A stretch of 5,547 bases of DNA from Bacteroidales bacterium (GTDB lineage: Bacteria; Bacteroidota; Bacteroidia; Bacteroidales; UBA1715), in NCBI GenBank assembly GCA_031262005.1, contig JAISIO010000105.1:1-5547 (forward strand), read 5' to 3'. Under the pieces are notes generated by a model that was not told the origin of the DNA, searched no databases, and saw only the letters and a program-made list of their open reading frames with translations. This document shows positions 1-5,547 of this stretch, piece after piece. Each line of letters begins with the position of its first letter. The stretch's first letter is position 1. Made by a program: the position numbers and the translations under genes.

Positions 1-2
1 CA

Positions 3-851
3 CAGCGTGTATTTAACAATCATAAATATGAGCTTATAGGCGGTGTAGGACCTACGTTTTTTCTCGGCGATTTGGGTGGGGGACCTGGTCTTGGGCGGCA
101 TTCGGTGTTAGACTTGGACCTCTTAACCACACGCATAGGCGGTTCTTTAGGTTTGCGCTATTTGTTAGACACTCGTTTTTCGGTCAATGCGGTTATTACT
201 GCGGGTATGATTAGCGGTAACGACGAGTTCACCGACGAACCTTCGCGTAGCTACCGAAACCTTTTCTTTCGTTCACCGATTTATGAATTTACTACTCGTT
301 TGGAATATAAACTGAATCAGGAAACTCGTGGACATATTTATATGTTGAAAGGCGTGCGCGGGCAAAAAGGGAATAAATTTGTGGCGCGTATTAGCGCAGG
401 GTTAGGAGTGTTTTATTTCAATCCAAAAGCCGAATACGAAGGTAAGTGGTACGAATTGCAACCATTGGGAACAGAAGGACAGAATTTTATGGCTACTCGC
501 AAACCGTACTCACGAGTGCAATTGTGTATTCCTGCTGCTATAGAAATTTCGTATGCAGCAAGCCGTTACTGGACATGGTCGCTTGAAATAGGTCCTCGCT
601 TTACATTTTCCGATTATATCGACGACGTGAGTACTTCGTATGTAAATCCCGATTTGGTAGCAGCCTACGCTCCCGATGGCTATCCGGTGGAAGCGGCGCG
701 GTTTTTTGCCAACCCGAATTATCAAATTAGCCCCAGTTACAACGATAAACGGGGAAATTCTTTCAACAATGATATGTACGTGGTGTGTTTATTCAAAGTG
801 CATTACAAAATGAAAGAAACATCAACCGGTGCGCCTAAATTCACTCGTTAA
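3..851 (+). CDS. DUF6089-family outer-membrane beta-barrel protein, 5'-truncated by the window edge
   Basis: The frame is open from the first full codon at position 3 to the TAA at 849-851, giving 282 visible residues. The TTG at 72 is only the first possible start inside the window; the protein clearly continues upstream, because residues 9-26 (YELIGGVGPTFFLGDLGG) form the typical N-terminal strand of Bacteroidota DUF6089-like barrels. Other family-like motifs follow: NLFFRSPIYEF (about 86-96), GVFYFNPKAEY (about 135-145), LQPLGTEGQ (about 152-160) and FSDYIDDVSTSYV (about 202-214). Alternating hydrophobic/polar stretches rich in Tyr and Phe fit an outer-membrane barrel. The signal peptide and perhaps a few dozen residues are missing. 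The family has no firmly established biochemical role that I know of; location in the outer membrane is inferred. It is separated from the next plus-strand gene by 88 bases, and co-transcription is undecided. Family assignment rests on remembered motifs, not on a search. Confidence -1.
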   Translation, partial: QRVFNNHKYELIGGVGPTFFLGDLGGGPGLGRHSVLDLDLLTTRIGGSLGLRYLLDTRFSVNAVITAGMISGNDEFTDEPSRSYRNLFFRSPIYEFTTRLEYKLNQETRGHIYMLKGVRGQKGNKFVARISAGLGVFYFNPKAEYEGKWYELQPLGTEGQNFMATRKPYSRVQLCIPAAIEISYAASRYWTWSLEIGPRFTFSDYIDDVSTSYVNPDLVAAYAPDGYPVEAARFFANPNYQISPSYNDKRGNSFNNDMYVVCLFKVHYKMKETSTGAPKFTR

Positions 852-864
852 GAAACGGCAGAAA

Positions 865-900
865 AGAGTGTCGCTCACGTTTACGCTTTCGGACACCTCT
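865..900. repeat. Imperfect palindrome in the gap after the barrel gene
   Basis: AGAG+TGTC at 865-872 pairs with GACA+CTCT at 892-895 and 897-900, with one bulged C at 896 and a 19-base loop. It starts 13 bases after the stop codon of the barrel gene. No T-run follows it on either strand, so it is a poor intrinsic terminator. Its position and imperfect symmetry fit a dispersed REP-like element or a 3' mRNA-stabilising hairpin; both readings are inference. Confidence -1.
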
Positions 901-939
901 AATTCTGAATAGTATAGGATACTCAAATTTACCAAGAAT

Positions 940-1344
940 ATGAAAATAATGTATCGATATTTTCTAATATGGTTGTGTGCTGTTACTTCGTGCCAAAGTT
1001 CAAATGAGAGTATATTTAAGGCTGTAAAGTATGATACGGGCAAATCGCTTGCAATTGAAATTTACTCAGACTATTCATATATATTGACCGTGAACGATAC
1101 TATTTTTGAAGAGGGGAGGGCTCAATTTAATGACCAACAAGTACTATTGACTCCTAAAACAAATAACTCTTTTATTACATTACTTCGCCATCGTGAATTT
1201 GAAATCGCAGATAATCAATTGTGCAATGTAATGTACACGCCACAAAACACAGATTCTACTCGACAAACATTGGTGCTTCCGATTAAAGCGATAGATGATA
1301 AAGAGTGCTACGAAATTATTCGTCTCCAATACTTGAATAAATAA
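940..1344 (+). CDS. Small predicted lipoprotein of unknown function
   Basis: The gene encodes 134 residues and ends with TAA at 1342-1344. The N terminus is a lipoprotein signal: charged start (MKIMYR), hydrophobic core (YFLIWLCA) and a lipobox VTSC with the acylated Cys at residue 18, leaving a mature chain of about 117 residues. Cleavage by signal peptidase II and envelope anchoring are therefore predicted. The mature part is rich in alternating beta-type stretches (for example SLAIEIYSDYSYILTVND and QQVLLTPKT), suggesting a small beta sandwich or lipocalin-like fold, but I recognise no family. A second in-frame ATG at 949 would also leave a workable signal; no Shine-Dalgarno sequence separates the two, as is common in Bacteroidota. 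G+C is about 35% by hand count over 961-1320, against about 43% over 121-360 in the upstream gene, hinting at a lineage-specific or acquired gene. It converges on the SRP RNA gene, whose 3' end lies about 18 bases away. Confidence -1.
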   Translation: MKIMYRYFLIWLCAVTSCQSSNESIFKAVKYDTGKSLAIEIYSDYSYILTVNDTIFEEGRAQFNDQQVLLTPKTNNSFITLLRHREFEIADNQLCNVMYTPQNTDSTRQTLVLPIKAIDDKECYEIIRLQYLNK

Positions 1345-1355
1345 AAAAATGGCAC

Positions 1356-1369
1356 AAAAAAAGGGTAAG
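1356..1369 (-). terminator. 3' end of the SRP RNA: closing helix followed by a U-run
   Basis: Read on the minus strand, the closing helix of the SRP RNA (CTTACCC, 1363-1369, pairing with 1453-1459) is followed at once by seven T (1362-1356), then GTGCC and another T-rich stretch. This is the helix-plus-U-tract layout of an intrinsic terminator and sets the RNA 3' end near 1356-1363. On the plus strand the same bases are A-runs and would not terminate the lipoprotein transcript. Confidence -1.
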
Positions 1370-1459
1370 CTACTTACATCGCACCGCTACAACCATCTAC
1401 CCTTGCTTTATTCCTAATCTGGGGGAGTTCGACAGGAGCTGGTCGTATAAGACTTACCC
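1363..1459 (-). ncRNA. ffs: Bacterial small signal recognition particle RNA (4.5S-like SRP RNA)
   Basis: The reverse strand gives a 97-nt RNA with the hallmarks of bacterial small SRP RNA. The ends pair as GGGUAAG/CUUACCC (RNA positions 1-7 with 91-97), followed by UUAUA/UGUAA (10-14 with 82-86). The apical part reads UGUCGAAC, then CCCCCAG, a UUA/UAA helix capped by the tetraloop GGAA (46-49), then AGCA and AGGGU. This matches the SRP domain IV order: C-rich strand, symmetric loop CAG(G)/AGCA, short helix, GGAA loop, G-rich strand. Relative to E. coli (UCC-GGAA-GGA) the apical helix is UUA-GGAA-UAA, so all pairing is kept by compensatory changes. The RNA would bind Ffh through the symmetric loop and, with FtsY, target nascent membrane proteins. 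One oddity: the second G of the usual CAGG is A here. It lacks the Alu domain, as expected for the small type. It has its own promoter and terminator. Confidence -1.
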
Positions 1460-1463
1460 GTTG

Positions 1464-1492
1464 CAAAAGTACTTTTTTTTTTGAAAACGCAA
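1464..1492 (-). promoter_or_regulatory. Bacteroidota-type promoter for the SRP RNA
   Basis: On the minus strand, TACTTTTG (1471-1464) matches the Bacteroidota -7 consensus TAnnTTTG exactly, and TTG (1492-1490) stands 18 bases upstream as the -33 element. The -7 box ends four bases before the G at 1459, where the closing helix of the SRP RNA begins, so the predicted transcription start coincides with the structural 5' end. The spacer contains a run of ten A (1482-1473). Confidence -1.
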
Positions 1493-1560
1493 TCCTTTTA
1501 ATGGCTTTTATTTAGGGTAAAAGCAATCGTTTTGTAGAAATCATTTAAGAAAATTCGCTC

Positions 1561-1593
1561 TAATGGTCAAAACTGAGGATATTTTGACCATTA
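1561..1593. repeat. Perfect 12-bp inverted repeat with 9-base loop
   Basis: TAATGGTCAAAA (1561-1572) and its exact reverse complement (1582-1593) flank a 9-base loop (CTGAGGATA). No T-run follows closely on either strand, so it is unlikely to be an ordinary intrinsic terminator. It lies about 70 bases upstream of the SRP promoter and about 70 bases beyond the terminator of the large gene. It may be an operator, a processing site or part of a small repeat element; the sequence does not decide. Confidence -1.
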
Positions 1594-1603
1594 AGCCTAA
1601 AAT

Positions 1604-1627
1604 GTTGTTTCGGCTCCGTTCAACAAC
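1604..1627. repeat. REP-like imperfect palindrome
   Basis: GTTGTT (1604-1609) pairs with AACAAC (1622-1627) around a 12-base centre containing CGGCTCCG. On the minus strand it reads GTTGTTGAACGGAGCC then GAAACAAC, resembling the 'GTTGAGCGGAGTCGAAAC' type of dispersed palindrome that I recall as frequent between genes of Bacteroidota. That resemblance is from memory; the pairing itself is visible. It could also act as a weak 3' hairpin. Confidence -1.
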
Positions 1628-1665
1628 CAAACCGGCGATGGCTGATTTGTAACTGTCCATATAAG

Positions 1666-1701
1666 AAACCGCCCCTTAGAAGACTAAGAGGCGGTTTTTT
1701 T
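1666..1701 (-). terminator. Strong intrinsic terminator after the large surface-protein gene, probably bidirectional
   Basis: AAACCGCC (1666-1673) pairs with GGCGGTTT (1690-1697), and CTTAG (1675-1679) with CTAAG (1684-1688), around a 4-base loop. The pair 1674/1689 is C-A on the plus strand but G-U on the minus strand, so only minus-strand RNA forms an unbroken 14-bp stem, pointing to the gene whose stop codon lies 42 bases upstream of the hairpin as its main client. On the minus strand the stem ends GGUUUCUUAU. On the plus strand seven T (1695-1701) follow, so plus-strand transcripts would stop here too. Confidence -1.
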
Positions 1702-1739
1702 CGACCTACAACCATGTTTTTTGAACGTAACGGTAAACC

Positions 1740-4700
1740 TTACCTAATCAAAGTAACATCACCTTTAATCGAAAGCGTTTTGCGTTGTTGCGTTTTCGGG
1801 TCAATATCCTGACACATGGCTTTGCAGTGGTATACATATACATCTTGTTTACCCATTTCGCCACGGAATGTACCGTCCCAATATTCATACGGGTCGTTGG
1901 TACTCCACACCATAGTTCCCCAACGATTGAACACACGCAATTCAAACCCTTCGAGCATTACACCATTGGTGTAGAGTGCGCCGAATACGTTATTGCTTGT
2001 TTTTGTAGGCGTGAATGCGTTAGGGAACGAGGCAATGCAATTCGGATTTGGTAGCACCACAAGCGGTGTGTCAATCAGTGTTTTACAGCCCCATACAGTA
2101 TCCACGGCGAGCAGTTGTACGGTGTAATCACCCACATCGTGATAGGTGTGCAAGCCGTCGTAGCTCGTTTGTGTAAATGTGCCGTCTCCGGCAAAATCCC
2201 AATAATATTCTACATTGACAACAGAAGCCACCGTGTGCGATTCGTTTATAAAATTCACCGGAATATCGGTGTAAATGCTATCGGTATGTCGGTACGAAGG
2301 CTCGCTTTGGAAATACATGGTGCTGCTGCCGTCGTGGCTAAATTTCACCGGAGGATTGGGGTGAATAGATACGGCAAGAACGCCGGAATTTGTGCATATT
2401 GCCCACTGCGAGGTATTCACTGCTTCTACTTGAAGCGCATCGGTGGCAAAGGCTCCATTGCGTGGCAACCATTCCACTGTGGCGGTTTTACTCTGTGCTC
2501 CGTCTATAATCAATTCATTTTCGCCGCTCAAGAGTGCCCACGAATAAGTAGCATTCGGCGTGTTGTCGTTCAATACGGTGTATGTTTCAATATCGCCGTA
2601 GCATACGTGCATTTCTCCTGAAATTAAGACGTTCGGCACATCGGTTACATATACTTCTTTTGTTTGAATAATCGGCGGGTCGAATACTGTGGAATCGGGA
2701 GTAATTTCGCATTGTATAACATATTCCGCCGGAGCGTTGTAATATTTCACTTCGAATGTTGCTGCGCTTGTAGAACCTTGTATGTTTGTTCCTTGTGGCG
2801 GCAGTATCGACCATTTGTATTTTGCTCGAGGCGTAAGCGGAATAAGCGATGTGTTCAAACTATAGCTCACAACATCGTTTTTGCAAGGCTGATTTCCTAA
2901 AATCCCCGGTGCTTCTTGCGGATTGACGTATATTTTTGCCGTGTCGGCAAACGCCGGTCTATCTTGCCAAGCAGCATTGTAATCGGGATACGAAACTGTT
3001 TCGTCCTCCTGAGCTTCTTTGGTACGTGTTTTTACAAAAGCATAATTGATAATATCACTATCGGCACCACCAATATTTTGTACCGTAATGGTTAATGTGG
3101 CACTTGCGCCTACTTCCAAGCGAGCTATGTTCCAATCGCCGGTAGTGGTGGAATAGGTGCCTGCCGTTACGGGATTAATCACATGGCTGCGATACGACAT
3201 GGTTGCTGGTAATTTATCGTTTATAACAATATTCTTTGAAGGAAACTGTGATTTGTTCTCAATTACAATAGTGTATTGTATGGTTTCACCTGCATCAATT
3301 ACGGCTTTCGATGCCGATTTTTCGAGTACTATATCATCGCAATCGCGTCCGGTAATGGTTACCGAATAATCAAATTCGCAATCGTATGGCGAAATTGGGC
3401 GGAATACGTAGTAAGCAGGAGTTGTGTTAGTGGGAGCAGTAACTGTAATGGTAACAGTAGGTTGCGCTGCCGACCAAGAACCTTGTCGTATAGGAGCACC
3501 AATAGGATTACCTTGATCATCGGCATTGTACCATTTCCATGTTCCGTTGGTTGGAATTTCGGCTTCAAACGTAGTGCTTTGACCAAAACATTCGTCTAAT
3601 ACAATGTCGTCATACACTCTGTGGTCAAAGTCCACGGTAAGAATATTGGATGCTAAGTACATATTGTTGCACGAAGGTTCGGTAACTGTACCGTTGCCCA
3701 CTCCATCAATAGTAGCTTGTGAACCGGCAACTATAATACGCCACTGTGTGTGCCCTCTGAATATATCATCGGCGTGCACTAAATCTATATCTATGGAATT
3801 TCCTGCCGTTGAGAAATTATTCCATGTAACGCCGTTGTCTCTACTATATTGGAATTGATAAATAGGCGTTGGGAAAAGGTCGGTAATAACGCCGGAACCA
3901 GTAGGCAGATGGGCTTCTAACTTCACGGTTACGTTGTCTTCGCACACTCCTATATCAACAGCATTACCGAAATCAATAATTTCAGGATTCAGTAATTCCA
4001 ATTCGATTTTCGGTACACAAATAATTACCGAAATATCGTCAATCAAAATATCGTTACCGCTACCACTTGGAGCGTTGTTGGTCAATTGCAGCCAATAACT
4101 TGCGCCTTCTTCGGCATCAAATTTAAACGAAAGATTTGCCCATGCTTTGCCGGCTGTAACATCGGCTTGCGAACGAGTAATGACTTCGCCCGAAGAAATG
4201 GAGTACAGTATTTTTGTTTTGTCGGCGTTCCAAATATCCAAACGCACATCTACCGGTGTTTGTCCTTTTATGGTTGCATTGCTTATAAATGCCGAAAACA
4301 ATACTTTGACATCTTTACAACCACCGTCAACGGTGATTTCTTGTTCATATACTACTTGATTAACAGCATCGGCACCAACATTTACAAAAAGCATACCGCC
4401 ATTGGTGTTGCCGGTGTGGTCGGTGCCGTACCAATAGTCGCCATTACCACACGTATATGGTGCTGCGCAGGCATTAAATTCAGCATTGGTTAAACAGTCG
4501 CTGGTTTTAGGATTAGCAGTAATTGCATAAAAGCCGTCGGCAATCCTACGGTTGCTACACCAGCATTCGGTATTACAACTATTCCCTGCAAATGTGTGTC
4601 CTACTACACCTGAATTTTCTTGCCATTCGGTAGCACTTGAAAGTTGCCCGAATTTTTCGCTGAACAAATCCCATGTATCGCCACCGGTACAATCGTAAAT

Positions 4701-5547
4701 AAACCGTACCAATGATGAATCAGAATAAAATTCCCTGTTGCACGTAGCATTCAACTGTGCAAGTCCTTTGATACGATATTTTGCTCCAAATTCAGGGGTA
4801 AGCGAAAATACCACATCGGTACCGATTGTTGGGGTAATTGTAGTATCGCGCCAAGTGGAGCCTACTGCCAAACTTTTATATTGGAGTACGTAGCTGTCTA
4901 TTGTAGGGTCTGCGGGGCTTACTGTGAATAGTATGTTGTCGCCGGTTTTTACATTGTGCTCATACCAGTTCAATTGTTCCGAATAGCCGGTAAGTGTCAT
5001 TGTTCCCGGCAGTTTTGGGTCGGGTTGATAACTTATAGTTATAGTATTCGATATTATTTCACCTGCTGCGCCTTCATTCACTACCACATAATATGTGTAG
5101 CCTGCTGCATTTTCGCCTGAAACATCGTCGGTAAGCGTAGCGTTAGTTTCGCCCGGCATAGCCACACCGTTTTTATACCATTGATAGGTAAAGGTCGGTT
5201 CATTCGGACAGCTTGTTATTTCTATTGGTGTGCATCGTGCAATTGCGCTGCCGCCTGTGATTGTGGCAAGCACAAACGGCACATCACGTGCAGGGCGTGC
5301 TATCGAAAGTGTATTGAACGCATTGTTGCGCATATCTAAGAAGCAAGTAATAACCGCATCGCCGCCTGTTCTGCGGAATCCGGGTTTGCCGCTGCCATCT
5401 GCTTCTTGTGAAAGTCCCGATATGTCGAGAATTTGAGCGTCAATAGCTGCGCCGTCAAGCAATATTGCAAAATGAGCATCGTTTTTCATATTCAATGTCA
5501 AACGATACACCGCATGGCATTCGTCAATAGCGCAGGCATCGGATATT
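1740..5547 (-). CDS. Giant multidomain surface protein with T9SS type B (gliding-motility-associated, CHU_C) sorting domain, 5'-truncated
   Basis: The frame is open from the right edge (first full codon 5546-5544) to TAA at 1742-1740: 1268 visible residues. The GTG at 5510 is merely the first possible start in view; 12 in-frame codons precede it, so the signal peptide is outside. Domains, numbered from the right edge: an Ig-like domain around 97-173 (TYQWYKNG near 120); a further beta module to about 284; a jelly-roll-like module about 288-509, with DHTGNTNGGMLFVNVG (376-391) and NNAPSGSGNDILIDDISV (490-507) and a Cys-rich insert (six Cys at 324-366); two Ig/Fn-like modules to about 732; a DUF11 repeat about 738-874 (GETIQYTIVIENKS); two PKD-like modules about 881-1062; a PKD domain with YYWDFAGDGTF (1114-1124); and the terminal CHU_C domain 1168-1268 (FPNAFTP, LRVFNRWGTMVW, YWDGTFRG). 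The C-terminal domain marks export by the type IX system and surface attachment. No enzyme domain is visible; an adhesin or matrix role is inference. Confidence -1.
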   Translation of the reverse strand, partial: ISDACAIDECHAVYRLTLNMKNDAHFAILLDGAAIDAQILDISGLSQEADGSGKPGFRRTGGDAVITCFLDMRNNAFNTLSIARPARDVPFVLATITGGSAIARCTPIEITSCPNEPTFTYQWYKNGVAMPGETNATLTDDVSGENAAGYTYYVVVNEGAAGEIISNTITISYQPDPKLPGTMTLTGYSEQLNWYEHNVKTGDNILFTVSPADPTIDSYVLQYKSLAVGSTWRDTTITPTIGTDVVFSLTPEFGAKYRIKGLAQLNATCNREFYSDSSLVRFIYDCTGGDTWDLFSEKFGQLSSATEWQENSGVVGHTFAGNSCNTECWCSNRRIADGFYAITANPKTSDCLTNAEFNACAAPYTCGNGDYWYGTDHTGNTNGGMLFVNVGADAVNQVVYEQEITVDGGCKDVKVLFSAFISNATIKGQTPVDVRLDIWNADKTKILYSISSGEVITRSQADVTAGKAWANLSFKFDAEEGASYWLQLTNNAPSGSGNDILIDDISVIICVPKIELELLNPEIIDFGNAVDIGVCEDNVTVKLEAHLPTGSGVITDLFPTPIYQFQYSRDNGVTWNNFSTAGNSIDIDLVHADDIFRGHTQWRIIVAGSQATIDGVGNGTVTEPSCNNMYLASNILTVDFDHRVYDDIVLDECFGQSTTFEAEIPTNGTWKWYNADDQGNPIGAPIRQGSWSAAQPTVTITVTAPTNTTPAYYVFRPISPYDCEFDYSVTITGRDCDDIVLEKSASKAVIDAGETIQYTIVIENKSQFPSKNIVINDKLPATMSYRSHVINPVTAGTYSTTTGDWNIARLEVGASATLTITVQNIGGADSDIINYAFVKTRTKEAQEDETVSYPDYNAAWQDRPAFADTAKIYVNPQEAPGILGNQPCKNDVVSYSLNTSLIPLTPRAKYKWSILPPQGTNIQGSTSAATFEVKYYNAPAEYVIQCEITPDSTVFDPPIIQTKEVYVTDVPNVLISGEMHVCYGDIETYTVLNDNTPNATYSWALLSGENELIIDGAQSKTATVEWLPRNGAFATDALQVEAVNTSQWAICTNSGVLAVSIHPNPPVKFSHDGSSTMYFQSEPSYRHTDSIYTDIPVNFINESHTVASVVNVEYYWDFAGDGTFTQTSYDGLHTYHDVGDYTVQLLAVDTVWGCKTLIDTPLVVLPNPNCIASFPNAFTPTKTSNNVFGALYTNGVMLEGFELRVFNRWGTMVWSTNDPYEYWDGTFRGEMGKQDVYVYHCKAMCQDIDPKTQQRKTLSIKGDVTLIR

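Noticed and set aside
72..74. TTG as the start codon of the left gene
   Set aside because: The frame is open upstream to position 3, and the residues before it form part of the conserved N-terminal strand, so the true start is outside the window.
510..1043. Minus-strand frames of 71-73 codons opposite the barrel and lipoprotein genes
   Set aside because: They are antisense to better supported genes; one simply reads through the palindrome at 865-900.
1363..1459. The pairing ends of this segment as a plain terminator for the lipoprotein gene
   Set aside because: The arms are 97 bases apart, no T-run follows on the plus strand, and the minus-strand content matches SRP RNA in detail.
1541..1660. 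A 39-codon minus-strand reading frame (ATG at 1660-1658, TGA at 1543-1541)
   Set aside because: It runs across the REP-like palindrome and the perfect inverted repeat, has no recognisable domain or signal, and begins just after the large gene's terminator with no promoter seen.
2115..2621. A 168-codon plus-strand reading frame and other open frames opposite the large gene
   Set aside because: They lie antisense to strongly conserved PKD/Ig-like coding sequence, have odd compositions rich in Cys, Arg and His, and match nothing recognisable.
5508..5510. GTG as the start codon of the large minus-strand gene
   Set aside because: Twelve in-frame codons without a stop precede it up to the right edge, and no signal peptide follows it, although a T9SS cargo must have one.

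Overview
The window looks like a chromosomal segment of a Bacteroidota (probably Bacteroidales) genome. Three lines of evidence agree: the large minus-strand gene ends in a type B gliding-motility/T9SS C-terminal sorting domain, the left gene matches the Bacteroidota outer-membrane barrel family DUF6089, and the one clear promoter has the Bacteroidota-type -7 element TAnnTTTG rather than an E. coli-type -10 box. By eye G+C is roughly 43-48% in the two flanking genes and about 35% in the small lipoprotein gene.

Layout from left to right. (1) 3-851, plus strand: the 3' part of an outer-membrane beta-barrel gene whose reading frame is open through the left edge. (2) 852-939: a short gap holding an imperfect palindrome. 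(3) 940-1344, plus strand: a small AT-rich gene for a predicted lipoprotein of unknown function. (4) 1363-1459, minus strand: a small bacterial SRP RNA gene (4.5S-like, ffs), apparently not covered by protein-gene annotation. It has its own promoter (about 1464-1492), and its closing helix plus a U-run makes a terminator that faces the lipoprotein gene tail to tail. (5) 1493-1739: non-coding DNA with a perfect 12-bp inverted repeat, a REP-like imperfect palindrome and a strong, probably bidirectional, intrinsic terminator. (6) 1740-5547, minus strand: at least 1268 codons of a giant multidomain cell-surface protein (Ig-like, jelly-roll-like, DUF11, PKD, type B sorting domain), open through the right edge, so its N terminus and signal peptide lie outside the window.

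The protein products are all predicted to be cell-envelope or surface components: an outer-membrane barrel, a lipoprotein, and a protein secreted across the outer membrane by the type IX system. The SRP RNA serves co-translational targeting to the inner membrane and is a housekeeping gene. I see no operon joining these units: transcription converges near 1350 and the large gene ends at its own terminator. No mobile element, CRISPR array, tRNA or rRNA was seen. The most interesting items are the SRP RNA with an unusual apical helix and an A10 run in its promoter spacer, and the unexplained palindromes between it and the surface-protein gene.
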